NCBI RefSeq assembly: GCF_001005725.1
Contig: NZ_LBIC01000001.1
Location: 124,001 to 188,000 of the forward strand
Direction of reading: 5' to 3'
Origin: Sphingobium chungbukense
GTDB lineage: Bacteria > Pseudomonadota > Alphaproteobacteria > Sphingomonadales > Sphingomonadaceae
DNA: 64,000 nt
Shown here: one piece after another, positions 7,804-18,000 of the stretch
Position numbering within the stretch: the first letter of the stretch is position 1
Layout of the letters: every line of letters begins with the position of its first letter
The notes under the pieces: generated by a model
The model's database searches: none
What the model was told of the DNA's origin: nothing
The model's input: only the letters and a program-made list of their open reading frames with translations
Translations under genes and position numbers: made by a program

Positions 7804-10800
7804 GTGACCACCAAGTTCATCGCGACACAAGCAGCTGACGGCAGCGAAACAATAACACTGCTCCGCGACCTGCCGGGAGGGCTGTTCCGGCGCGCTTCCA
7901 GTGAAAATGTGCCGCTATCGGACTGGCTCAAGGCCGCCCCTCAAGCGGGTCAGGCCGCCTTGGCCCTCGCGCGCTCTTTCGACAGCGAAGGACAAATCCG
8001 CGAGGAAGCCGATGGCATAGTTCTTCCCGCAAATATTGTCGCGCGGTTGGATGAAGCTGATGCCTTCGCGCTCGGCTTGCCACCGGCTACCGCGCTGACA
8101 TTGCAGCTCAATTCGAGCGGCTCGCTCGCAGCGGGCTCGATCCAGGTCAACGTCAAGTGGGTTCGCCGCGGAGGCTTACCGGTCCGCCCGGATATAACAG
8201 GTGCACGCGTGCGCGAGGGCGGCCGGGTCGGGCGGATTCCCGAGCCGATTTTCTCGGTCTTCGAAGCGGCGCTGGCCGTCAATGCGACGGCCGATCCCGA
8301 TGAACGCCGGGCCGCATTCGCGCAGCTTCGTGCACAGCTCGGTGACGAATTCGGCAGCGGCATCGAGGCTGACGGTTTTCTCGAGCGCGTACGGATAGCC
8401 TATGCGGCCAATTTCTCGCTCAACGCCAAGACCGATCACGGGCGCTTTGACTTTGACCCGGTGCTCTTTTCCAGAAATGCCGCTGAAACCCTGGATGGTG
8501 ATCTTGTCGATGAAGAGGCGGCATCGCTGCTGACGCCTGAGGATTCTCAGCGCTTTCAACGCAAGTTCAAAGGTCAGGAAGGTGGACGGCGCAGCTATCT
8601 TCTTTCGGACGGTACACTCCTTTTCCTTGACCCTATGCTGGGCAAGGCTCTCGATGTGGTACGTTCCAAGCAAGCTAGCTCCTCGCAGGAAAAGCGCGAG
8701 TTTTTGCGCTCGCCACAACGTATTTTACGCGAAGAGCTGAAACTAGACGCGGGCGATGATGATGAGGCGGCCGATCGCCTCTTTGTCGAGACACAGCAGT
8801 TTTCAGAGCGGGTCAGCGGCATCGAAGTTTGGCAGAAGCCCGTCCTGCCCTGGATCAAGCCGAAGCCGAACAGCTGGCTGCCGGAAGGGTTCGGCCTGCG
8901 GATCGGCGATCCGCCAAATGCGCGCCACATCGAATTGGCAGCCGGTGAGGCCGAAAGCCTGGCCGAGACCGTCGAAAAGGCGATTGATGCGGGCAGCGAA
9001 ACGGTTGCCTGGCGGGGGGAGGACATTCCCGCCACGCCTGCTACGCTTCAGTCGGCGCGCGCCCTGGCCGATCTTGAGAAGCAGGTTGCCGCAAATGTGG
9101 GGCATTCATCTGCCGACGAGACCGATCGTGAAGCGCTCGAAACCTATTTCCTCCAGGTCGGCGAGAACTTCGAGCAACTCGACTATGCCCGCCTGCCCCG
9201 GTCGCAAGCGGCTTCTGAGCCGTTTACCGTCCCCGGGCTACCGCAAGGCTTGAAGTCGCAGCCCAAGCCCCACCAGCGCGAGGCCTTTGCCTGGCTTACC
9301 GAAGCCTGGGAACGCAAGTTGCCGGGCGTTCTCCTCGCCGACGATATGGGGCTCGGCAAGACGTTCCAGGCGCTGATGTTCTTGCTGTGGTTGCAGCGCA
9401 AATCGGAGCATCCCAAGCCCGTACTGATCGTTGCCCCGACCGGTCTCTTAAGAAACTGGCAGGCCGAAATTGCACAGCATATCGAACCCGGCCTTTTGGG
9501 GCAGGTGGTGGAAGCCTTCGGAGCAAATCTGCGCAACATCCGGCTCGAGCCGGGGAGCGACATCCGCGGCGGAACCTCGCGGCTGGACGTGAGCGAGTGG
9601 GAGCGCGCGGGTATTGTCCTCACCACCTACGAGACCATGCGCGACTATCATATGAGCTTTGCGCGCCTTCCCTTTGCGGCCATTGTCTACGACGAGATCC
9701 AGAAGCTCAAAAATCCAGCCAGTCAGATGACACGGGCGGCCAAGGCGCTGAACGGGCGCCTTCAGATCGCGATGACGGGCACTCCGGTGGAAAACAGGCT
9801 CCAGGACCTCTGGTCGATAGCCGACACCGTTTATCCAGGCTTTCTGGGATCGAGCCGCGAATTTGAGAACAGTTATCCCGCCAGCGATTTGGAGCGGCTC
9901 GGGGACCTGCAGCAACGGCTAATCGAGCGTGACGACGAACTGCCTCCCTTCATGCTTAGGCGCATGAAAGACGAAATTCTGACGGGCCTACCGGAAAAGA
10001 GTGCACGCAAATACGCCGTCGAGATGCCGCCGGCACAAGCTCAGGCCTACGATCTGGTCCTGGCCCGCGCGCGGGCGCTGCGCGAAAGCGGCGAGCAGGG
10101 CGCTATGCTCAAGGTGCTGCATATGCTGCGCGGCACGTCGCTCCATCCCCTCCCGCCGCGCGGCATTACCGATATCGATGCCTACATCGCGCAGTCCGCA
10201 CGTCTCCAAAAGACGTTCGAAATTCTTGAGGGCGTCAAGCAACGCGGCGAGAAGGCGCTGCTCTTCTGCGAAGACCTCGAAATGCAGGCCTTTCTGGCCA
10301 TGGCGGTACAAGAACGCTTCGATCTTAGGCGCAGGCCCATGTGTATCAGCGGTTCGGTCGCGGGTCACAAGCGTCAGGAAATGGTGAGCGCTTTCCAGAC
10401 CTCATCCGCCGCATTCGATGTTCTCATTCTCTCGCCCAAAGCGGGCGGCGTCGGTCTGACGATCACGGCTGCCAACAATGTGATCCACTTGTCACGATGG
10501 TGGAACCCGGCGGTCGAAGACCAGGCGACCGACCGCGCCTATCGCATCGGCCAGACGCGCCCGGTGACGATCCACATTCCGATGGCGATCCATCCGGACG
10601 AGGCCATCGGCCCTTCAAGCTTTGACCAACGCCTCGATGCGCTGATGGATCGCAAGCGTTCGCTGAGCCGTGGCCTGCTCATGCCGCCGGAAAGCGAGCG
10701 CGACGTCGAGGATCTTTTGTCCGATGTGCTCGACGGGCGTCATGCCCAGCCGGAGGCAAGGGAAATCAATGCCGCTGCGTCAAGCACAGACGCAGCGTCT

Positions 10801-11625
10801 CGGGAAGATCGGCGCAGCGTAAGCGTGCGTGACATCTCTTCGGGCGACGAGACGCCGGATGAAGACGATCTATCGTTCTCGGCGGACGTGGCCTCGTCAG
10901 AGGCTCCGATCGCCGAGAAACGCGACAATCCGGAACCTGAAATCCTGGCAAATGAGCCGCAAAGGTCGATGCCCCCCGAGGCTTTGCCGGAAGAACAGAC
11001 AGTATCTCTTGCCGAAAGTGCAAACGTAGAAAAGCCGGAGGCCGTATCGCGCGAGCCTGCGCGACCCATGAGGCGCCCCATTCTGTCAGCGCGCACCCCG
11101 ATTGAGGCCGCCGAAGCGCGCACGCCGTTCGTTCAGCGCGTGGTCTTCGAGCAATATGGTCCACGCGACTGGACCATTTTTGAGCAATATGCGCGTAACG
11201 CTGCGATTGCGCGGCTCGAAGTCCAGGATCCTTATTGCTGCGCGGACGAACAGGCGCGTAGCCGTCTTATCAATTTCATCAGCCGGTTTGAGCAGCTCTC
11301 CTCGCAAATCGACGCTGTCCACATTGTGACCTTTGACGCGGATTCGGTTCAAACCCGGGATCCAGAAAGCACCCATGAGCAGCGAAAGGATCTCGAAGAG
11401 CGCTGGCAGCGTATTATGGCTTCAGTGCCCTTGCACCTTGTCCAGAAGTCGCGGCGATCGGGCGGCGACCTGCACGACCGCTTTGTCAAAGCCCGGCTTG
11501 AGAACGGCGATAGCGTGATTTGGGATCTGGGGCGCGGGATCGATGGCGTCATGAACGCGCGCTGGTCGTGCGTGGTCAACGCCTTTCATGAGCGTCCGGC
11601 GGCGGCGTCATCTCGAGTGCACTAG
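7804..11625 (+). CDS. zorD: Zorya protein ZorD (SNF2-type helicase/effector) with extra C-terminal domain
   Basis: A 1273-residue protein with a GTG start. Residues 1-500 are an N-terminal region I cannot classify further. The SNF2-like motor follows, with Walker A DDMGLGKT (Lys519), DEIQ at 630-633, a helicase C lobe, and motif VI DQATDRAYRIGQ at ~907-917. Residues ~980-1090 are a polar, probably disordered linker. Residues ~1090-1273 carry DPY (1142-1144), HDR (1224-1226) and LGRGID (1242-1247), a pattern like the MIT_C phospholipase D-like domain. ZorD is the DNA-degrading effector of type I Zorya. I do not recall the MIT_C-like tail as a defining part of ZorD. Confidence 0.9.
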   Translation: MTTKFIATQAADGSETITLLRDLPGGLFRRASSENVPLSDWLKAAPQAGQAALALARSFDSEGQIREEADGIVLPANIVARLDEADAFALGLPPATALTLQLNSSGSLAAGSIQVNVKWVRRGGLPVRPDITGARVREGGRVGRIPEPIFSVFEAALAVNATADPDERRAAFAQLRAQLGDEFGSGIEADGFLERVRIAYAANFSLNAKTDHGRFDFDPVLFSRNAAETLDGDLVDEEAASLLTPEDSQRFQRKFKGQEGGRRSYLLSDGTLLFLDPMLGKALDVVRSKQASSSQEKREFLRSPQRILREELKLDAGDDDEAADRLFVETQQFSERVSGIEVWQKPVLPWIKPKPNSWLPEGFGLRIGDPPNARHIELAAGEAESLAETVEKAIDAGSETVAWRGEDIPATPATLQSARALADLEKQVAANVGHSSADETDREALETYFLQVGENFEQLDYARLPRSQAASEPFTVPGLPQGLKSQPKPHQREAFAWLTEAWERKLPGVLLADDMGLGKTFQALMFLLWLQRKSEHPKPVLIVAPTGLLRNWQAEIAQHIEPGLLGQVVEAFGANLRNIRLEPGSDIRGGTSRLDVSEWERAGIVLTTYETMRDYHMSFARLPFAAIVYDEIQKLKNPASQMTRAAKALNGRLQIAMTGTPVENRLQDLWSIADTVYPGFLGSSREFENSYPASDLERLGDLQQRLIERDDELPPFMLRRMKDEILTGLPEKSARKYAVEMPPAQAQAYDLVLARARALRESGEQGAMLKVLHMLRGTSLHPLPPRGITDIDAYIAQSARLQKTFEILEGVKQRGEKALLFCEDLEMQAFLAMAVQERFDLRRRPMCISGSVAGHKRQEMVSAFQTSSAAFDVLILSPKAGGVGLTITAANNVIHLSRWWNPAVEDQATDRAYRIGQTRPVTIHIPMAIHPDEAIGPSSFDQRLDALMDRKRSLSRGLLMPPESERDVEDLLSDVLDGRHAQPEAREINAAASSTDAASREDRRSVSVRDISSGDETPDEDDLSFSADVASSEAPIAEKRDNPEPEILANEPQRSMPPEALPEEQTVSLAESANVEKPEAVSREPARPMRRPILSARTPIEAAEARTPFVQRVVFEQYGPRDWTIFEQYARNAAIARLEVQDPYCCADEQARSRLINFISRFEQLSSQIDAVHIVTFDADSVQTRDPESTHEQRKDLEERWQRIMASVPLHLVQKSRRSGGDLHDRFVKARLENGDSVIWDLGRGIDGVMNARWSCVVNAFHERPAAASSRVH

Positions 11626-11723
11626 ATGTGGCTAAGCTTCATAATTAATTAGAAAGTAATGATTAGTGGTGGTGGGGGACATGGGGGTGTCGCGCGAGCA
11701 TCCTGGAGACGACGAGGCGCCGG

Positions 11724-14700
11724 GTGGATAGCTCAACACTAAAAGAACGTGATTTTAAGGCCGAGATCGCAGCAGCGCGCAGAAATCCCGAGCAGCTGCG
11801 CAAGATCGCTGACGAAATTCACACCCTTGGTGGTCCCCGCATCTTGATGATCCGGGCGATACAATTGGCACGAGAGGCCGCCAGCGGGCTGCACCCGCTC
11901 GGGAGGATAGGCGCGGAGCTCGCCTTGCCGCGCCCGGCCGATTTACCGCTGTATCGCTATAAACTGGCGGCGGGCACGTTCGAGCGGATCGCGCAGAAGC
12001 TATCATCGAGCCTGGCGTCGGATATGCTCCGGCCCTTGCTTGCTCCGGCCTTCGTTCTTTGGGCTGCGGATTGGTTTCGGCGATCCTACCAAGGCGGCAT
12101 GCAGCGCTGGTCGGACATTGAAGCCGTGCTTGGCGTGCAGCTTCCTCAATCCGAATGGCGCGCGCTTGCCGACCGCGGCTTTCACGCCTGGGGAATCGCG
12201 CCGCTTGTTACCACATACGGCAACCAGCGATTGGCAAATCTCGCGCGTCACGGCGGATTTCCGGCGGCGGCCATCGCCAGCGGCGCGAGCTGGCCGCGCC
12301 GGTTTCTTGAAAGGACTGTGGGCGAGCTCCTGGGCGCCGATCAACCGGACATCGGGACTGCCGTCACCATTTGCGAACGCAACGATTATCTTCTCCCGTC
12401 AATTTGGCGCAGCCAGGAAATGCATGCGATTTGCGGCGAACTCGCGCTCAAGATCGTCGAATTGCGTGCTTTTGCCGACAAGGAAGCGCCGGCCGATGGC
12501 CGCCCCTATTCGGCCAGGCTGGACCAAGCCTACGAAGACTGGCGCGATGAATTACCGATGACACTCGACAGCGCTGCGACAGGCCTCATCGATACCCTTC
12601 TCGAGGCCCGCAAGCTGACCGGCACGGGCAGTATCCGGATCGGCCGATTGATGCGCCAGATCGACGGTGACTGGCGTGAGTGTCTCGACTTTCACCTCGA
12701 CGGTCGCTGGGATGACAAGGATCGCATATTGTCGCCTGGCGAACATATTCGCGTGTTTCTTCAACCCACGGGGGCACTGGCCGACCGGGCTTCGGGCCGG
12801 CTGGCCTATCTCGAGCACGAAGCTGGCAACAGCTGGATCGCCCGGGCCATGCGCAGCGAAGCGGCGATCGAATTTCCGCTGGATCTACCCGTTACCGCTG
12901 AATTTCATGCGCGCGGCGAAAGACTGTGCAGAAGCTTCATGGTCCCAGGCGGCAAGCCGGTCACCAATGGCTTGCGCGTGTTCGAACAGCGAGCCGGAGA
13001 CAGCGAACAAGCGACATTTGCGCTTATCGGCCAGGGTTCGGGCGGCTATCGTGCTGAACTGGTGTTTATCGACGTGCCGCACGACTGGTCGATCCGAGGA
13101 AAGGACACGGCGACTGAGATCGAAGCTGAGGACTTTGCCTTTGCCCTTGGCCGCCGCCTCTACCGATGCGCGGGCCAGATTGTCGCCGAGACGGCGCACG
13201 GCGACAGGTTCCTCATTCGAACCGGTCAAAGTGCGGACCGCAAGGATAAGCTTTCGATCATCGCCACGGCGCTTGCCGGCGTGCAGGCAAGCGATGGGGA
13301 GCGGCTGTTCAAGCACCCCTTCCACGCCGAAGTGGAAGATGGGATGTCGCGCCGCGTCGCCACTCGCGGCGAAGTTCGCTGGCGCCTTTCTGGCGAACGG
13401 TCTTGGCGCGATGACCTGGCCGCAGCCGGCCCCGGTCCTTGTGAATTTGCCTGGCTCGATAGCACAACGCACCATGTTCGCGACCGCTTGACCGCCATAG
13501 TGCTCCCTGCCGATTTTGCGGTAAGCCAACGTACCCATGGATCGCAAGCCGAGATCGTGTTGGACGGATGGGCCAGCACAGCCACACTCGGCGGTGAGCC
13601 GCGTTCGCAGGAACACAGCTGGACAGTTCGGATCAATCCCCCCAAAAGGGCGCTACTGCCTCTGCGGCTGACGCCGGGCACAGGCCCAGCCTTTGAGCTC
13701 CAGGTTCCGCTCCGGTCGAAAGAATGGTTGACCACCTGGAACGGCGAGCTCCTCAGGCGTGATACCATTCTGGGGCTTGCCGACCTTCGCGACACCGTGG
13801 CCCGAGTGCCCGCTACCGCGATCCTCATGGGCGAGGTCGTGGGGCACGGCGGAGCCGCGCTGGAAGCTCACTGGACAATTGATGGCGAACTCGGCTTGTC
13901 AGCCTTGCGGACCGATGTCGCCGCGCTCATGCGGCCCCTTGGCATCGATGCCAAGGTTCGGCTCGATTTCCATAATGGCAGCAACGATCATTGGTATGTG
14001 ACCGAGTTCGGGAACACGCTGGAATGGGAGCCCGGTGGGGGGCTTCGTCCAAAGACCGCAATCCTTGGTGAAGATGCGCGGGTCTGCGGCCGGTTCTTGG
14101 GCGCGCCCGAGAAAGAAGCCGACTTTGGTTCCTATACAGGCTTGCTCAGTGGCCTGGGCGGCCAATTGCTTCAGCTTCCGCGTTTGCGCGGACCATGGCT
14201 CGTCTATCTGCGCGATGGAGCTCGCGTCCTCACGCGCCCTAAATTTATCGCAGGCGACCTGGTACACGATGCTCCGCAGCACAGGCTCGGGCGCGCTATG
14301 GCGCAGCCGCTCGAACTGGCGCGGGAGGATCTCCAGATTTTGGTCGATGAGATTGCGCGCGATCCCGCAACGGACGAGGCAAACAAGACCATACAGGCCG
14401 TCATGAAGCTGGCCTTGTCACTGAACGGCCTGCCCCCCCAGACGTTCGAGATCTTCGGAAAACTGGAGTCTGCGGGCGCCCTTGCGCCACTGCTGCTTTA
14501 CCGCTGCGAAGAGCAATATCTGTCTCCAATTCTCGAAGTGTTCGACGGTCTTTGCTCAAGCTGGACCCTTTTGCCATGCAGCTCTTGGGAGACAGCCTTT
14601 CAAGCCCAGGGACTTTATCTCGTGTCCCGGCTTGATGATCCCCAATGGGCACTGACACGAATTACCGACCGGCAAAACGAAATTGCGGCGCGAGCCCCCG

Positions 14701-15023
14701 TTTTGGCACCGCTGCTGTGCCGCGGCTATGCGCCGGAAGGCTGGAACGACATTCGCAGCCACTTTACCAGCCATACCAGCGAAAGCATCAGCATGGATGC
14801 GGGCGGCTTCAATCCATTCCGCCCCGCATTCAGCGACCTGCTGCCCAGAGAAAGTTTCATCGAGTCCCTTATGCGGGTTTTCGATGCCCCGTTCGCGGCT
14901 GCTCTGGCGGCCAAGGGCCGAATTACGCTCGACAAGGAACAGGTCCTCACGGTGAAGGACGTCGAACGCCGTCACCCCACATATTTTGCCAAAGCCTATG
15001 GCTACGGCCTCTCGGAGCTCTAG
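11724..15023 (+). CDS. druH: Druantia type III protein DruH
   Basis: The protein has 1099 residues and a GTG start with GAGG 6 nt upstream. There is no Walker motif, signal peptide or membrane segment, and no domain I can name. The size, the sequence style of the STY4851/ECs_5259-like family and the position directly before a ~2000-residue DEAH helicase with DUF1998 identify it as DruH, the partner of DruE in type III Druantia. The molecular role of DruH is unknown. It lies 98 bp after zorD. That gap contains an AT-rich stretch (11637-11660) which may carry a separate promoter. One base separates its stop from the druE ATG. Confidence 0.85.
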   Translation: MDSSTLKERDFKAEIAAARRNPEQLRKIADEIHTLGGPRILMIRAIQLAREAASGLHPLGRIGAELALPRPADLPLYRYKLAAGTFERIAQKLSSSLASDMLRPLLAPAFVLWAADWFRRSYQGGMQRWSDIEAVLGVQLPQSEWRALADRGFHAWGIAPLVTTYGNQRLANLARHGGFPAAAIASGASWPRRFLERTVGELLGADQPDIGTAVTICERNDYLLPSIWRSQEMHAICGELALKIVELRAFADKEAPADGRPYSARLDQAYEDWRDELPMTLDSAATGLIDTLLEARKLTGTGSIRIGRLMRQIDGDWRECLDFHLDGRWDDKDRILSPGEHIRVFLQPTGALADRASGRLAYLEHEAGNSWIARAMRSEAAIEFPLDLPVTAEFHARGERLCRSFMVPGGKPVTNGLRVFEQRAGDSEQATFALIGQGSGGYRAELVFIDVPHDWSIRGKDTATEIEAEDFAFALGRRLYRCAGQIVAETAHGDRFLIRTGQSADRKDKLSIIATALAGVQASDGERLFKHPFHAEVEDGMSRRVATRGEVRWRLSGERSWRDDLAAAGPGPCEFAWLDSTTHHVRDRLTAIVLPADFAVSQRTHGSQAEIVLDGWASTATLGGEPRSQEHSWTVRINPPKRALLPLRLTPGTGPAFELQVPLRSKEWLTTWNGELLRRDTILGLADLRDTVARVPATAILMGEVVGHGGAALEAHWTIDGELGLSALRTDVAALMRPLGIDAKVRLDFHNGSNDHWYVTEFGNTLEWEPGGGLRPKTAILGEDARVCGRFLGAPEKEADFGSYTGLLSGLGGQLLQLPRLRGPWLVYLRDGARVLTRPKFIAGDLVHDAPQHRLGRAMAQPLELAREDLQILVDEIARDPATDEANKTIQAVMKLALSLNGLPPQTFEIFGKLESAGALAPLLLYRCEEQYLSPILEVFDGLCSSWTLLPCSSWETAFQAQGLYLVSRLDDPQWALTRITDRQNEIAARAPVLAPLLCRGYAPEGWNDIRSHFTSHTSESISMDAGGFNPFRPAFSDLLPRESFIESLMRVFDAPFAAALAAKGRITLDKEQVLTVKDVERRHPTYFAKAYGYGLSEL

Positions 15024-15024
15024 A

Positions 15025-18000
15025 ATGTCCGCTAACGATCCATCCCAGCCTGCCCACTTGTCGCCGATGGCTGTCCACCGGCGCCTGCAAGCAGGGCTCG
15101 CTGAGGCAGTCGTATCGCGTGCGGGCATCCGCCACGAGGGGCTCAACGCCTTTCTTCGGCAAAGTCTTGCTGGCACAGATCCGGCGAAGGGAGCGCTCGT
15201 GTCCGAGCAGCTTTTCCAGGCGGCGCCCGGCTATGTCTCCTCTGGCAAGAGCCCCAATCAGCTCAGCGCACTGCTTCATCCCCAGACGATCGAAGCGATC
15301 ACCCAGACGCCCGACGCCGCGTTGCGGTTTGATTATCCGGCCTATGCGCATCAGCTCAAAACCTGGGAGCTGCTGAGCGAGATAGACCCGCAATCGGTGC
15401 TGGTCTCGAGTGGCACCGGTTCGGGCAAGACCGAGTGCTTCCTCGTGCCCATGCTTGATGATCTAGTGCGAGCGTCGGAGGCCGAAGGCCAGCTCACCGG
15501 CGTGCGCGCACTCATGCTCTATCCTCTGAACGCGCTGATCGCGAGCCAGGAGAAGCGCCTGACCGCATGGACCAAGCCGCTCAGGGGCGACGTACGCTTT
15601 GCGCTTTACAACGGTCTTATGGGAACGGCGCGCAAGTCGAGCCGCGATAAGGCCGAACACGAAATCCCGCACCAGGTTCTCTACCGCGAAACCCTGCGCG
15701 CCAATCCGCCCCCCATTCTCGTCACCAACCAGACTATGCTCGAATATATGACGATCCGGCGCGAGGATCGCCCAATACTCGATGCATCGCGCGGCAAGCT
15801 GCGCTGGATAGTTATCGACGAAGCCCATAGCTATATTGGTTCTGCTGCAGCCGAGCTTTCACTCCTGCTTCGGCGCGTGATGAATGCCTTCGATGTGACG
15901 CCCGATCAGGTCCGGTTTGTGGCGACCTCGGCCACCATTGGATCGGCAGATGATGCAGAGGCTGTTGCCTCACTGCAGCGGTTCCTCTCCGATATCGCTG
16001 GCGTGCCGCTTGAGCGTACGCATGTCGTTATTGGCAAGCCGCAGCCGGTCGATCTTTCCAAAGTCCTGACCGCATCGGATGATCCTGCGGCAAGGCAGGT
16101 GGCCGAGCTGCTCGAAAAAGAACCGCAAACCATCTCGGCGCTGTCTTCTGTCACGACCGCAGCCGAAAAGATCGTGCTCGCTCTCTCTGCGCACAATGCA
16201 AATGAGGCGAAGCCGGTTCTGCCAATGCGCGCCCATAGCTTCACCCGCGCGATCCCGGGCCTGTGGACCTGTATCAATCCGGGCTGCAGCGGTGAGGTAA
16301 AGCCCGCAGGCTGGCCGATCGGCTCCCTCCTGTTCGAGCAACGGGACAGCTGCCCGCATTGCCACTCTCTGGTGTATGAGGTTCAGAGCTGTGCGGATTG
16401 TGGCGAGCCATACCTGCCCGCCGACGATATGGGCGACAGGCTCCTGCCGCGCCGGAGCGCACAAGATACCGACGAGTTCCGCGAAAACAGCTACCGGGAT
16501 CAGGACCATGACGACGCCGATAGCGACGGGGAAGAGCAGCAAGCGGAGCCTATCGGGCATCCGCGCCTGATCGCGATTAACCCGCAAACCAGTTCGACGC
16601 TGGTCGGGTTCGACGTGGCGAGCGGCGAATTCTTGGATGGCACCGGTCACTTCCATCTTACCCAGCTGAATGAGGGCCGTTGTCCGGCCTGCCTCGGCAA
16701 CAAGCGTCAGGGCCGCCCGGCCATGCTGCCCTTCCGCTTCGGCACTCCGTTCCTGACCCAAAAAGCCGCGCCGATCTTGCTCGAAGGCGTGTCTCCGCAT
16801 CAGGCAGACCACGCTTTGCCTTTTGACGGCCGCCAGCTGATCAGCTTTTCCGACAGCCGGCAGGGAACGGCGCGCTTTGCTGCCAATATCGAGACCAATG
16901 GCGAACGCGGCTTTGTGCGCGGCTTCATCTACCACGCCGTGCAGAAAGCAGCGCAGCGGACCGCATTGTCAGAAGAGGCGCGGGAGGATCTGCTCAAAAA
17001 GCGCGCAAAGCTCGCGAGCTTTGTTGAGGAAATGCCATCGTTCAGGGATGACATCGCGAAGATCGACGCCGAGCTCAACGGCGCGGGTGGTTCCGGCATT
17101 CCTTGGAAGGACCTGGTATCCGCGCTGGCGTCCGAGCCGACGATCGGCATGATGGCCAAAGTCTGGGACCTCGATCGCAGCGAGCGCTTTCATGACAACC
17201 GCGAAGCACTGGCCCGCTTCATGCTGCTGCGCGAAATGGCCCGTAGACCGCGCAACGCGAACGCCATGGAAACGTTGGGTCTGGCGCGTCTGCGGTTCCC
17301 CGACATCGAAAGAATCGGCAAGGACAAGCTGCCTGAGATCGTCGCTGCCAAAGGCTATGGAATCGAAGACTGGCGCGACTTTCTCTATTTCCTGATTGAC
17401 TACCTGCGGGGCCAGTTCGCGGTAGACATTGACGACGGGGATGCGCGTTGGATGCCAGGAAGGGCACGGCCGAGAAGCATCATTGGACCTGATCAGCCGC
17501 CTGGCGCGAAGCGCGATCTCGTATGGCCGTCGGTCAACACAAAGGGCCGGCAGACCGATTCCGTTCTCCTTCTGGCCACAGCGCTGACCCTTGAGCTATC
17601 CTCGGCGAAGGATCGGCACGATATCAACGAGCTCCTTCGCACGGCATGGCACCATCTGACGCCACTGCTTGCGGGCGTAGGCGGCACGTTCAGTCTGCGT
17701 CTGGAAAAGGCCGCCGAGATCGAAGCTGTGACGAAGGCCTGGCAATGTCCGCTGACGCGCCGGGTGCTGCCGCGCCTCGTGTTTGGCAGATCCCCCAATC
17801 TTGTCAGTTCCGGCATCGGTCGGTTCGACGGCAAGATGGTGACAGAGGTCGAGTTTCCGAAATTACCGCAGTCCCGGCCGCTGAGTTCGCAAGCCAAGCA
17901 ACAGCTAACCGCATGGTTGGCGGAGAATGAAGCGGTCACGACACTTCGCGGCGCGCATCTCTGGACCGACATTCACGACCAAGCTGCGCTCGCGACGCCC

